From Stentor coeruleus (Eukaryota > Ciliophora > Heterotrichea > Heterotrichida > Stentoridae), in NCBI GenBank assembly GCA_001970955.1, contig MPUH01000209.1, positions 17,426-81,425 on the forward strand: 64,000 nt of DNA. The letters run 5' to 3'. The stretch's first letter is position 1. Every line of letters starts with the position of its first letter. The position numbers and the translations under genes are program-made. Under the pieces are notes generated by a model that did no database searches, was not told the origin of the DNA, and saw only the letters and a list, made by a program, of their open reading frames with translations. This document shows, piece after piece, positions 42,706 through 52,946 of this stretch.

Positions 42706-44520
42706 CTATACAGAGCTTTTAAGCCTTTTTCTTTCACAAACATTGAATAAAGAGTTTTGTGGGGATTTTTCTAAGGATTCAGAAGGCTTTTCGGCCATAT
42801 GCATCAGTCTAGCTATTGTGTTTTTTAGTAAATTTGTTTCTTCAAGGCAGTCTGCGATGAACATTTTCTTTGTAAGCTCACAAAACGATGCTTTCCACGT
42901 CACTTTCACTAGTTCTAAATGGTTTTGTATTGATTCTTGAAGATTATTTACACATGATGTTACTCTTTTAACCCCATTACTTTTATAATTTAATGCAAAT
43001 GATGAATCAGCTTTACTAAGATTTTCTAGTTTATAATAACTACTCATCTTACCAAGTATCCCTTTTGGTTTTAGATTTGTAAATTGATTACTAAAAAAAT
43101 TCACTGTTGTATGATATATACTCCAATTTATATACACATCATTATGAAATTCATATAAATTTTTATCTTGAGTATAAAGCATTTTTAAACATAATTTCTC
43201 GTTATCATTTGATAGTTTTTCTATATCTACAAGTTTTAAATCCCATTTTTTTCTAGACTCGGGTTGGATTAAAAGGTTTACTATTGTTTCGAAATTAGTT
43301 TCTACTGCGAATGTTGCATGAAATTGTAATTGGTTGTTTATAAAACGATATGAGATTTGGAGACCGTTATTTAAGTCAAAAAGAGGGATAGTCATCCAAT
43401 CAGGACTTGATATGAAAGCTTTAGTTAGGTTTAGACTTATAGAGCTTTGGGAATCCCATTTGAGGTATAATTCGCAGGCTTCTAGGTNCAATTGGTTGTT
43501 TATAAAACGATATGAGATTTGGAGACCGTTGTTTAAGTCAAAAAGAGGGATAGTCATCCAATCAGGACTTGATATGAAAGCTTTGGTTAGGTTTAGACTT
43601 ATAGAGCTTTGGGAATCCCATTTGAGGTATAATTCGCAGGCTTCTAGGTTGTTGTTGAGCTATTTTGATGTTACGATATCGATAATAGCTTTTGTGTCNT
43701 TGTTGTTGAGCTATTTTGATGTTACGATATCGATAATAGCTTTTGTGTCTAGATAACTTTTGAGGATGTTTAGGATATGAAAAGCTTGGATTTGAGACTC
43801 ACTATATCGTTTTTTAAGAAGGTATTCATCAAGTTTCATCTTTTTAAGCATGTCTATAGGCATTTTTGTTAGCATTTGTATGAAGATTTCAAAATCTTTG
43901 TTATAATCTCTTGTGCAAAGTTTATAAAGAACATGTAAAGACTTTGTCCCAATAAACTCATCTCCACATAAAGGCAATAACGTCCCTAATAAAGTTCCAA
44001 CCTGTTTTTCTCTAATAATCCTATTTCTACCAAAGTACTTTTTTTCAAATGTATCTAATAAACTCATTCTTTGATTTGAGTTTCCATTGATACTATTAGA
44101 AAAATTTCTAATCATAACCTCATCATCATTTAAAGTATGTTCATCAATAAGACTTTGATAATCATCTTTGATCCCTAAGAATGTTTTCAATAAATTTTCA
44201 ATATCTTCAACTGCCAAAGCTCTAAATATCCAGTTTTCTAACTCTAACTTTCTTTTGATTATTGTAGCAGGCTTCATAGGATGTAAAGTTTTTCTTGGGA
44301 ATTTAGGTAACTTGTAATTATGACCAAGAGTTTCTTTGACGTCATCATATAATTTACGAAATTCTTTATATCGTTTTTGTATAAAATATTGGTAAGAGTC
44401 ATCGATTATGATCTTAAGTTCATAAACCTATATTGGATTTACTGTGTAACTTGAGTGCAAACATCCAATTTTGTCTCTGGTTTCAGTTCTGATGATACTG
44501 ATATCAACTAATTCGTCCAT
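42706..44520 (-). CDS. PX-domain / START-like lipid-binding protein, three exons, split by assembly duplications
   Basis: Start ATG at 44520. Exon 1 is 44443-44520. A 15-nt intron at 44428-44442 leads to exon 2, which runs to 43726. The second intron, GTAACATCAAAATAG, appears twice (43711-43725 and 43660-43674) because the sequence around two Ns (43699, 43488) is duplicated. Taking one copy of each duplication and removing both introns gives one continuous frame of 523 residues. The N-terminus is a PX domain (KRYKEFRKLYDDV, LPKFPRK, KRKLELENWIF), a phosphoinositide-binding fold. The middle is helical. The C-terminal ~220 residues look like a START/SRPBCC lipid pocket (KKWDLKLVDIEKL, YEFHNDVYINWSIYHTTVNFF). 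Likely a lipid transfer or sensing protein at endosomal-type membranes. As deposited, automatic annotation would give two truncated genes. Confidence 0.8.
43328..43649. repeat. 160-nt near-identical duplication around N at 43488
   Basis: 43328-43487 and 43490-43649 differ at two positions (GTTATTT/GTTGTTT and CTTTAGTT/CTTTGGTT). Both are plausible allelic differences. The copies lie inside the START-region exon and interrupt it. Confidence 0.9.
43649..43749. repeat. 50-nt direct duplication around N at 43699
   Basis: 43649-43698 equals 43700-43749. It contains the second intron of the PX-START gene, so that intron is displayed twice. Confidence 0.9.
43711..43725 (-). other. 15-nt intron (second copy at 43660-43674)
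   Basis: Reads GTAACATCAAAATAG on the minus strand, phase 0. If retained it ends the frame with TAG. A at position 10. Confidence 0.88.
44428..44442 (-). other. 15-nt intron
   Basis: Reads GTAAATCCAATATAG on the minus strand, phase 0. Removal joins the first 26 codons to the rest of the PX domain. Confidence 0.92.
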
Positions 44521-45102
44521 ATTATTTTGTTATTGTTTGTGTTGAATATTGTGAAAGGTTTTTATGTGATGGAGTTTATGATTGGGATTATAGGAATTTA
44601 AAGGATAGTTTTAGGTCTATTTAAAATTGTTTTTGTTGATAAGTTTTGGGTGTTTTTTTTTAGGATAATTTTAAGGTTTATGTTTTGGGTTTTTTTTGAG
44701 GTTTTTTGGTAGTGGTTTATTATTAGATGGAAATGAAGGGATTTTTGGGAAAAGAAGATTTATTGTATTGGATTTTTTATGGTAGTTAATTTTATGTTGA
44801 AGTGGATGTTGAATAGGATAAATAATAATTAGCGGGTTTTGATGAAATTCGCTTATATTGTATTAGTAATTATATAAGTATTCAAGAATAAGTAGTTTAG
44901 ATATGAAGAAAATATATATAGTAACCACCTATTTTCCTTTAAAAAGCATTTTTTGTTAGCAGTACTAATTATTTATTAAAGGCTTATGGACTTCTATAAA
45001 AAAAAAAACTGAAAATTATAATAAATCCCATTCCCAACTACGACAATATAATCTTCCCTAAACCATAAGCCCAAACTAGCAAAGGAAGACTTAGTTTAAT
45101 TA
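44521..45102. other. Spacer between tandem minus-strand genes
   Basis: Strongly G/T-rich to about 44850, A/C-rich from about 45005. No gene seen. Confidence 0.6.
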
Positions 45103-47181
45103 TTAATTGCTTAGAAGCCTAAACAGCTTCGTTTTTTTAGTCTGAACATTATCCAATGTCTGTTTCTTGGTTTTTTCCTTACTAAAAACAAACGATCTAT
45201 TAGACGACAAATTCGCCGAGCTCTTAAAAACTCTCATACTATTCCCTTTATCCCCAATTTTCTGCATACTAGAAACCCCTTTAAACGACTTCCCAGCAAA
45301 ACCTAAATCCTTCTCACCCCCTACCAACATCGACTTTGACGTAATTGTATTATCAGGCTTACTTATAAGGCTTAAAATACTCAAAGATTTATCATCAATA
45401 AGTACTTTAGAACTAAACTGATTCCTTATAAACTTTAATTCCTGTGAACTCTTGAGCATTTTAAACTTATCAAATTCCTCATCGTCCATCTCTTCCTTAT
45501 CCACTTTAAAACTATTAAAAACTCCTTGATTTCCTCTTTGTGCCAATAAATTCTTCTTATCTTCTAATAATTTATCTCTCTTTGTCATAATACTCGGCTC
45601 ATTGTCTATAAAATCCAAATCCTTTCTTTGCCTTTTAAATTCGGCATTGACAACTTTTTTTATCCTTTCCTCATCATCTTTCATTAACTGATCCAAATGT
45701 TTTCCATATCTCATTTCTTCATCATCATCAACTTTATTCCTATCAATAATCTCTTCTAATTCTTCATCTAAATCTTCATTTTCTTCATCACTATCTTTTA
45801 TATTTTTAACTAAATTATCATGTTCTTCATGATCACTACCTAATTCAGCTTCTTCATCTATAAATCTGTTTAATATTTTAATAGGTTTAGGGATTATAGG
45901 TAAAGATGGAGAATTATCAGTTTGCATACTAAAAACTGGAGGTAAAGTATTTGATATTAAAGGTTCATTTATAGTTTCTGAAGCTACAGTTAAAGAATCA
46001 TTTTCTATATCTACAATAGGTGTATCATCTATATCCATATCTTTAGATGAGTCATCAAGTTTTACTGATTCTTTGTTTTCAGTTTCAGTACTTTCTGATT
46101 CAGTTTCTGTGTTAGAAGAGTCTTCATCTGAACTGCTTTGTCCTTCTTCAAGTCTTATGATTTTTTCCATTTCCAAAGCTTCTTTTTCTTCGTTATCATC
46201 AGGAATGTAGTCAGACTCATTATCTTCAGGGTTTTTATTGATTTTCCCAGGAAGGTCAGTTGAAGATTTTGTAAAAATACTGTCTGCGTGTAAATGAGTA
46301 GTTTTCCTATAGTTGATTTCATTTTTCAAAGATTCTCTGAGTATATCCCTTGGGTTTATCTGTTGTTTTTTTACAATAAATCCTACAAGTTTCTTTGGAG
46401 CTTGAACTTCTAAACTTTCATGTATACTTGTATCTGTAAAAACCCCTTTAGCTAAAACATGATTTGGTTTTTCAGTTTTACAGTTTTTGATTTTGTCTAG
46501 AAATGAACAATTAAAAACTTTAGCTTTTTGCGTTACTAAAATTTCTTCATCTTGTATGTCGATTGACTCCCCTGTTTCTACAAATGTATCTTTTTTTATA
46601 TCGATAAGTTTGTTAAAGGTTTTAAGAGGAATTGGGCTAACTTTTTTGTAGTTTTTTTTACGTTTTATTGGCAATGGGATTTCTTGAGAATCGCTTTGAG
46701 AATCGAGATTTTCGGGATCAGAAACTTTTGAGTGCTTTTTTGATAGGGTTTTAGAAGATTTTTTTATAGGTTTTGAAGGAGATTCTTCTTCTGAGGTTTC
46801 TTCTTGGGTGTAAAGAGCAGGGTTTGATGCTAACTCGGAAAAGGGGTTGGTTTTTTTGGATCTTTTGTGAGGCTGCGAAAAATGATTAAAAGCAGGAGAT
46901 TTATCTGAGTCTTCTTCGGTAGTGTAAAGATTGGAGTTAAGTAATAGTCTAGAGTCAGTTTGGATATCTGACTGTGTTTTATGCTGAAGTATAGGAAGTG
47001 CAGTATCTGGTTCTATGAGGTTTTGCTGTTCTTCCTCAGAATCTGAAGGCAAATGTGTTTTGTTCGCATGTAGGTCGTCTGGGGATTTATGATCATTTAT
47101 AGGATTGATGGGTTTAAAATTAGGAAGCTTCATTTCAAAATTTTTCTTTGATAATCGCTTTGCACTAATCTTTCCCTCCAT
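45103..47181 (-). CDS. Acidic Claspin/Mrc1-like protein, 692 aa
   Basis: A long Ser/Glu/Asp-rich N-terminal half with many potential SQ/TQ-like and casein-kinase sites (TEEDSDKS, SDSEEEQQ) is followed at ~455-560 by a conserved block: RFIDEEAELGSDHEE, DEENEDLDEELEEIIDRN, then RYGKHLDQLMKDDEERIKKVVNAEF. This resembles the Mrc1/Claspin signature (F(V/I)(D/E)EEAE.SEDE...), where the protein couples the replication fork to the checkpoint kinase. The C-terminus is basic and Ser-rich and holds KKQTLDNV, a possible weak PCNA-box. No fold beyond this is evident, and composition bias could mimic the match, so the call is moderate. Intact, no intron, stop TAA. Confidence 0.5.
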   Translation of the reverse strand: MEGKISAKRLSKKNFEMKLPNFKPINPINDHKSPDDLHANKTHLPSDSEEEQQNLIEPDTALPILQHKTQSDIQTDSRLLLNSNLYTTEEDSDKSPAFNHFSQPHKRSKKTNPFSELASNPALYTQEETSEEESPSKPIKKSSKTLSKKHSKVSDPENLDSQSDSQEIPLPIKRKKNYKKVSPIPLKTFNKLIDIKKDTFVETGESIDIQDEEILVTQKAKVFNCSFLDKIKNCKTEKPNHVLAKGVFTDTSIHESLEVQAPKKLVGFIVKKQQINPRDILRESLKNEINYRKTTHLHADSIFTKSSTDLPGKINKNPEDNESDYIPDDNEEKEALEMEKIIRLEEGQSSSDEDSSNTETESESTETENKESVKLDDSSKDMDIDDTPIVDIENDSLTVASETINEPLISNTLPPVFSMQTDNSPSLPIIPKPIKILNRFIDEEAELGSDHEEHDNLVKNIKDSDEENEDLDEELEEIIDRNKVDDDEEMRYGKHLDQLMKDDEERIKKVVNAEFKRQRKDLDFIDNEPSIMTKRDKLLEDKKNLLAQRGNQGVFNSFKVDKEEMDDEEFDKFKMLKSSQELKFIRNQFSSKVLIDDKSLSILSLISKPDNTITSKSMLVGGEKDLGFAGKSFKGVSSMQKIGDKGNSMRVFKSSANLSSNRSFVFSKEKTKKQTLDNVQTKKTKLFRLLSN

Positions 47182-48035
47182 TATAATAAACCGCCATGTT
47201 TTTGCCGCTTTATATGCAACTAGGATTTTTGCGCTTTTTCTCCCATATTAAGTTTGTGGATTTCCCCATTAAATCATGATAAACTGATTTAATAAAGTAA
47301 GTTTTTTATTAAATTTAGTTTTAACAATAAACTTTTTGTATATTCTAAAGGATTTAGATGAATTTTACTAGGCTTTTCTCTTTAGAAAAAATAGAGATAT
47401 AATTTTTAAGATTGGGTTTTGATAAAATACTATAAAATTATTAGGAAATTTTATGTTATATTAATAGGTTTGTAATGAAATTAATGGGTATTAATTGATA
47501 GAAGGATTTTATTCAAGGAAATAGGTTAGAATATTTAGTTGTAATTTTAAAATAAATGTAGGTAAATATTTTAGTATAAAATAGATTGTGGAGATAAATA
47601 TTATGAACTTATGATTAGTGCTAAGATTAAGAATTATTGTTTACTTTTTATGATTATTTGATTATTTCCCATGAAGTTTTTGATTGAGATATTTTAGTGT
47701 TTGTCTCAGTTTTTGTATCGTAGGCAAGTTTTAATAAGATGCTTTGTATATTCGTTCGAATATTTTACTAATAATTAACATATCAAAAAGTAAAATCAAG
47801 CTTAGACCATTAGTTATTTTCTATATGAATTATTTAGATAGAGGCTCAACAAATATAAGATTCTTCATAAAATACAATAAAAAAATATAGAGATCATATA
47901 ATTATAAAAGGTAAACCATTAAAATTTCATCCTAAAAAAAACATATCAATAACTCCAAAAACTGTAAAATTTCTAATAAAACCTCACTACTTTTACTTAA
48001 TAAACATGCTTAGTTATTATAAATTTATATCAAAA
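47182..48035. other. Spacer between tandem minus-strand genes
   Basis: AT-rich. G/T-leaning from about 47320 to 47650, A/C-leaning from about 47870 to 48035. No gene seen. Confidence 0.5.
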
Positions 48036-49013
48036 TTACACCCAAATGCTGTTTGGTTTAAGGTGGAATGATTTTTTCTTAGGCTGATACATTGGTTTAT
48101 AAAAAGCTGGCCCCGGGGGTTTTTTATTCGTATTAAACCATTTCCTTTCGCTTTCCGACATAAATACCGCACCTGAAACTTGTGATTTTCCTATAGCATT
48201 TGATTTAGAATATTGTCCTGGCCCAGGTGATAAAACATGAATTTTAGGATTCGAAGATTTCCCAAACCTATCTTTTTCTGTTATAATAAACATCGAACTA
48301 GGTCTTTTTGCATCATTTTTAATTTCTGAATTATAATCCCCTGGCCCTGGAGTTATTCCATCAGTTATTTCTGAATGAGGATCATACAAATTAACTTGAT
48401 GTCTTCGAGCATTAACAGGAAGTTTAAACGATGAAGATAAATTTGAAGATGAATTTCTTGTAAGTGTATAACTTGGATTATATTGCCAAGGATCAGGAGA
48501 TATTTTACTAGGAGCTTCAAGTCTTTTTGATTTACTTTTAAACATATGAGTTTGTTGTTTAGTTGATGAAGGTGTTAAAGGATCATATTGTCCAGGTGCA
48601 GGGAAATCTTGATTTTTTTTTAATGATTTAGTATTTCCCATAGCTATTGTAAAACTTTGGGTTGTTAAAGGCTGATGATCATAAGAACCTGGACCTGGTA
48701 TTGAATTTACGTATTGGTATTTTTTAAACCGTGGTGCTGAGTTTGTCAATCCTCCATAACCTTTTTTACTCATAGAAGGGTTTTCGTTTAAAGGCTCTGA
48801 ATATTGCCCTGGGCCTGGAATTCTTATGTTTTTCTCAGAAAATCGATTTGCTGAACACCCAAAACCTTCATTTTTGCTTGGAGTTTTGAGCACTTTTTCG
48901 CTTTTGCTTGGGATTGATGGCTGGGTTAAACGATTGTAGGCGTCAACAACTGAACCTCGATATATTTTTCCAAATACTTCTTTGCCTGCTTGTCTAAAAG
49001 AAGTGTTTTCCAT
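48036..49013 (-). CDS. SHIPPO/STPG-repeat protein (ODF3/CIMAP type), 325 aa
   Basis: At least seven P-G-P-G-x-Y type repeats are spread along the chain: PGPGQYSEP, PGPGSYDHQ, PAPGQYDPL, PDPWQYNPS, PGPGDYNSE, PGPGQYSKS and PGPAFYKPM. Each is followed by a hydrophobic/aromatic segment. This is the STPGR repeat of outer dense fibre 3 / SHIPPO-1 proteins, which line the inside of axonemal microtubules. The protein is basic, with no membrane span. Intact ORF, stop TAA. The expected location is cilia or cortical microtubule ribbons. Confidence 0.92.
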   Translation of the reverse strand: MENTSFRQAGKEVFGKIYRGSVVDAYNRLTQPSIPSKSEKVLKTPSKNEGFGCSANRFSEKNIRIPGPGQYSEPLNENPSMSKKGYGGLTNSAPRFKKYQYVNSIPGPGSYDHQPLTTQSFTIAMGNTKSLKKNQDFPAPGQYDPLTPSSTKQQTHMFKSKSKRLEAPSKISPDPWQYNPSYTLTRNSSSNLSSSFKLPVNARRHQVNLYDPHSEITDGITPGPGDYNSEIKNDAKRPSSMFIITEKDRFGKSSNPKIHVLSPGPGQYSKSNAIGKSQVSGAVFMSESERKWFNTNKKPPGPAFYKPMYQPKKKSFHLKPNSIWV

Positions 49014-49345
49014 TTTTATGGTTTATGGTTTTTTAGGTTTAAGATGTTGTGAGAAGATACTTGATTTTATAAATGAGGATTTGCTTTTTTATATTGTCAT
49101 ACTTCTAATAAAACCCATTTCATAATTTCCCGCATTTTTTTAATTATCTAAAATTATTTCCTTTTTAATCTAACCATTCCCTTTAAATATATCATATAAT
49201 TTATCCCCATCTTATTATTATTTTCTCAATTCTTCATCTCCTTTACAAATTCCTTCAAAAAAATATTATGTGTATATATTCTCTATTGAAAAATGGCAAA
49301 AGTTTGATCATCGAAATTCATTGCCTTGGCGCAAAATAATAAATT
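49014..49345. other. Spacer between divergent genes
   Basis: G/T-rich for ~90 bases right of the SHIPPO gene, A/C-rich from about 49100. No element recognised. Confidence 0.5.
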
Positions 49346-50722
49346 ATGCATCAAAATTTAAGTTATTCCATTCAAAGTCCTTCCACAAAATCTGTCCTGA
49401 GCTCAGAGGCATCAATAAACATAAAATTTGAATGTGAAGAAAACCTCGAAACTCTAGTCTTCCCCTCACGTTCTTACTTTGAAAAAATCGATGAATACCC
49501 TGCAAATCCTAAAAAATCATCAAGTTCATTTGTCAGTGAATTTCATCAAGCTTTAATCTCAGACTACGAGCCCCTTGAAATTGAAGAAGACGATCTTTGT
49601 CCAGCAACCTCTTGGCGACCATCTCAACTAGATTATTTTTCATCCTTAGCCGAAAGAGAATTAGAATACATGCCAAATCCATACGCTTTAGAAAACCTCC
49701 AAATAGAAATTACAAGTAACATGAGAGTAATCCTTATGGACTGGGTAATCGAAGTCTGTTCAGAGTTTTCTCTAAAACGTGAAACCTGTCATCTAGCCCT
49801 AAACTATATAGATCGTGCTATATCCAACATTCCCAAAATAAAAAAGTGTGAATTTCAACTCTTTGGAGTTGCAGCCATGCACATTGCCAGCAAGACTGAA
49901 GAAATTTACCCACCAAAAATCGATGACTGGGTCCGTTCTGCTGACGGCGGCTACACAATCAAGCAAATTATCAACACAGAAAAACTTATCCTAACAGCTA
50001 TTGGATTTAAAATCTTCCCATCAACATTATACAATTGGGTTAGTTGGCTTATGACACAATGGGATAGTTTTGTTGATTATCATTTTGGTTGTGTTCCTTA
50101 TAATAGACCTAAAGATTTCTCTAACTTACCTCAATCTGAAAAAGAAATGCATCAAAGATTATATGAAAAAAGGTCAATTGTATTTAAAGAACCAAATCAA
50201 AGAGCATATAAAAGATATAGAGAAACTATGCAAATTGTAGATGTTTCTATGTTAAAAACTGAAAGTATAAAATATCTTCCTAGAGTATTATCAGGAGGAC
50301 TTTTGTATTTGATGATAAGTAAGTATTTTTATGAAACAAATTATTCTTTGCTTTATTATAATGGACCAGATTATGATGAACAAGCAAGGAATAGTCATAA
50401 TGATAATTTGAATATGTGGTTTGGGGATTCTAAAGAGTTTGATGATGATTGTGAAGAATTGACAGAAAGTCAACATATAGAAGGGGCTACGGTTGTACAA
50501 GAGTTGTATTCAGGGTTTTTAGCAGCTGCATTAGAGATTAAAAATATTGAGGAAATATATCAGGCTGTGTCATTTTTCCACCCATTTCTGGAGCTGGAGA
50601 TTGTATATGATTTGCCTACAGTATGCAAAACCCAAAGTAAGGCAAGGATTGAGAGTCATTATGAAGAGTTTTTATCGTATCAGACTCATAATAGTCATAA
50701 CCTTGAGTTTGTTTCTCGTTAA
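49346..50722 (+). CDS. A/B/E-type cyclin, 458 aa
   Basis: The cyclin N-terminal box lies at ~90-235, with the hallmark MRVILMDWVIEVCSEF (compare MRaiLvDWL.ev), then LALNYIDRAIS, LFGVAAMHIASKTEEIYPPKIDDWV and TEKLILTAIGFKI. The second helical lobe is divergent and contains an acidic insertion (~335-375). It should bind and activate a cyclin-dependent kinase; type (A, B or E) is not decided. The N-terminal ~80 residues are Ser-rich and could hold degradation signals, but no clear D-box was seen. No intron, stop TAA. Confidence 0.92.
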   Translation: MHQNLSYSIQSPSTKSVLSSEASINIKFECEENLETLVFPSRSYFEKIDEYPANPKKSSSSFVSEFHQALISDYEPLEIEEDDLCPATSWRPSQLDYFSSLAERELEYMPNPYALENLQIEITSNMRVILMDWVIEVCSEFSLKRETCHLALNYIDRAISNIPKIKKCEFQLFGVAAMHIASKTEEIYPPKIDDWVRSADGGYTIKQIINTEKLILTAIGFKIFPSTLYNWVSWLMTQWDSFVDYHFGCVPYNRPKDFSNLPQSEKEMHQRLYEKRSIVFKEPNQRAYKRYRETMQIVDVSMLKTESIKYLPRVLSGGLLYLMISKYFYETNYSLLYYNGPDYDEQARNSHNDNLNMWFGDSKEFDDDCEELTESQHIEGATVVQELYSGFLAAALEIKNIEEIYQAVSFFHPFLELEIVYDLPTVCKTQSKARIESHYEEFLSYQTHNSHNLEFVSR

Positions 50723-50889
50723 TATTCTAATTTATGTGAATTTTTTTATAAGGTATAGGGTTTTTTGGCTTTAATTTTTATATGAAAGGATTGTTTAATA
50801 AAGGTAGAAATGATATAAACATCAATAAAATTATAAAAAAATATTTACAACTTACATCATAAAATCAACCTTTTACAATATAAAAATAT

Positions 50890-51768
50890 TTAAGGGGAAA
50901 TATCATCCAAGCTCAAAGCTTTAACTCTATTTCTCTTAACTCTTATCCTATTGCTCACCCATCTAGGTGTACTATTCCTACTTCCCCCAGTTCTAATCCC
51001 AGAAGGTTTCCTCATTTCCCATATACCAAATTTTTCTAAAACCCCTTCACTAATTGGCATAATATCTTCTTTACATAATCCTTCTTCAACACTATCTTTA
51101 TTTTTCTTTTTATTTTCACTTATACCAAATTTCTCATTGTTATGTTTTTTCTTAACTTCAGCCCTACTAAGATTTCTTAATGAAGAATGTAAATCAAGGG
51201 CAAGACTTTCTAAAGCTTTGAAATGTGTTTTATAATGATAATAGTTAAGTATTTCTTTACCTCCAGAAAAAACTGGTTTTTCAATACCTAAAAAATTTTT
51301 GTATAAACATTTATGATTTGAATCAGGTGGGGCTGAACTATCTAGATATTCTTTTTGTTTTAGGATATGCTCTTCAAGTCTTTCAACACCACTTTTAGCT
51401 TTGAATTTTATTGAAGGTTGGATTTCTTTGGTTTTGTCACGAGGACGGAGTTTAAATACTTGCTTTTGAGATGGGGTTGTATCAAGCCATTGGTTATGGT
51501 TTTCAGATTGTTTGATTCTTTTGAATTCGGAATGAAAATTCCTTGAGTTTGGCGAGGAATTCTGAGTGTACCCAGCGGTTTGGGCACGTTGCTGTTTTGG
51601 AATTAATTTGGTGTCTTTGTTGAGTTTTAGTAAAGTTGTGTTTATACGGTCTTTATAGCGAGCTGTCAAGATATCTCGATTTTGCTCAGAAGCTTTGCTT
51701 TTTTTAGCTTTGGTCAGCTGGCTTTTTTCTTCTTTGAGCTTTTTATCATGAGCATAAACGTTGAACAT
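50890..51768 (-). CDS. Hypothetical basic protein, 292 aa
   Basis: Lys/Arg/Asn-rich throughout, no hydrophobic segment, pI evidently high. The N-terminus is coiled (DKKLKEEKSQLTKAKKSKASEQNRD). The centre has a moderately hydrophobic helix (NYYHYKTHFKALESLALDLHSSLRNLSRAEV). The C-terminus is Arg-rich (TPRWVSNRIRVKRNRVKALSLDDISP). Family not recognised; a microtubule or nucleic-acid association is only suggested by charge. It converges with the cyclin gene across 167 bases. Stop TAA. Confidence 0.65.
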   Translation of the reverse strand: MFNVYAHDKKLKEEKSQLTKAKKSKASEQNRDILTARYKDRINTTLLKLNKDTKLIPKQQRAQTAGYTQNSSPNSRNFHSEFKRIKQSENHNQWLDTTPSQKQVFKLRPRDKTKEIQPSIKFKAKSGVERLEEHILKQKEYLDSSAPPDSNHKCLYKNFLGIEKPVFSGGKEILNYYHYKTHFKALESLALDLHSSLRNLSRAEVKKKHNNEKFGISENKKKNKDSVEEGLCKEDIMPISEGVLEKFGIWEMRKPSGIRTGGSRNSTPRWVSNRIRVKRNRVKALSLDDISP

Positions 51769-52397
51769 TTATAAGTAAATGCTATTTAAAAGATATATTA
51801 AATACTTAAGGTCTAGTAGAAAAATCATATGCTTAGGGCTTTGGGGATATGATATGTTTTAATTACAGCTTTATTATATGCAGATTGGGATTTAATTATT
51901 TGGGGAATGATCTGGCAAAAACTTACAAAGCCAAGCCTAAAAATGTTGTAGTCTACAGACTTCTGACAATTTTCAAGGCTCCCATTTTACAGGTTTAGCT
52001 CTGATTTACGACATTAAAGACTTTGTAAAAAAAACACAAACCCAAGTTCCATCTTCAAAGAATAGGTCTTGAAGTAATATGCACAGGCTCTAGAAAAAAA
52101 AAAAACTTAAAAACAAAAGAAAAAGATCCAAGGCACATCTAAAAAACTTTATTACTTGGAAAGAAAAAGTAATTTAGTTAAAAATTATCTTCCAATAAAA
52201 ACTCTATTTCTTATATCAAAAACTTATTTTCGTCATATAAACTTAGAACACAATATATCGAAAAAATCTTGTAATAAGTTAATCTCTTTATATATATAAT
52301 AAGCCATATCTATTATCATCTTTCGATTATTTTAACCAGATCATACAAATAAAATTCCATATTCAAAACATCTAAATCTAAAACACTATATATTAAC
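51769..52397. other. Spacer with a coding-like, GC-richer relic
   Basis: 51829-52080 is richer in G and C than typical spacer. On the + strand, one frame reads from an ATG at 51829 for 54 codons (MLRALGICFNYSFIICRL..., AKPKNVVVYRLLTIFKAP) to a TAG. A second frame then gives SDNFQGSHFTGLALIYDI, KDFVKKTQTQVPSSKNRS and a TGA. They are not joined by a 15-nt intron. Possibly a decayed gene; no family recognised. From about 52150 to 52397 the sequence is plain A/C-leaning spacer. Confidence 0.4.
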
Positions 52398-52946
52398 CTA
52401 ATAAATACTAGAAAGCATTTTTTCAAGTCTATATAATATTTACCTCGATATTTCTGTTGGGGTTATCACTGAGTCCATTTTAACATCCAAAAGTTCAGCT
52501 ATTTCATCAATATCCTCATCCAAAACCGGCACAGCAATTCTCGACTGAAGTACATTTTTTATATCTTCCATAGTTGTAGTCCCTTTATCCTTTTTATCAA
52601 AAATCTTAAATAGATCTTTTGATTCCTGTTCATATCCAGTTTCTAACCATACATTATAAGCAATTCTCTCAGCATCTTTTAAATCAACAGTTGAACTATC
52701 CCCTATATCTTTCATTGCCCGTTCTAAATCTTTACGTGCATATACTCCTCCTGCTATATATTGAAGTAATGCTTTTAATTGATTAACTGTAATAAAACCT
52801 TTATCTTCTGGATCTAGATAAGTAAAAGCATCTTTTATATCTGTGATAACACGTTCTGGAAGTTGAATGTTTTGGAATATTGTTGGCTTACGTTTTTGTA
52901 TTACTAATTTTTAGTTACCTTGTAAAGTCCTTTGATTTGATATCAT
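52398..52946 (-). CDS. Small EF-hand (divergent centrin/calmodulin-like) protein, three exons, 172 aa
   Basis: Start ATG at 52946. Exon 1 is only 28 nt (52919-52946), exon 2 is 52444-52903 and exon 3 is 31 nt (52398-52428) ending in TAG. The two 15-nt introns (52904-52918, phase 1; 52429-52443, phase 2) each restore the frame. The protein has the two-lobe layout of centrin/calmodulin: an N-lobe EF-hand DAFTYLDPEDKGFITVNQL and a C-lobe DLFKIFDKKDKGTTTMEDI with DIDEIAELLDVKMDSVITPTEI. Several calcium ligands are replaced (DPEDKG, DKKDKG), so calcium binding is probably weak. Likely a cytoskeletal or contractile-fibre component. Without splicing only 91 codons would be annotated. Confidence 0.85.
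52429..52443 (-). other. 15-nt intron
   Basis: GTAAATATTATATAG on the minus strand, phase 2. Its removal adds the last ten codons of the EF-hand gene. Confidence 0.85.
52904..52918 (-). other. 15-nt intron
   Basis: GTAACTAAAAATTAG on the minus strand, phase 1. Its removal supplies the start codon and first residues of the EF-hand gene. Confidence 0.85.

Noticed and set aside
43334-43756. Plus-strand 140-codon frame with internal repeats
   Set aside because: Antisense shadow of the PX-START exons, created by the two duplications.
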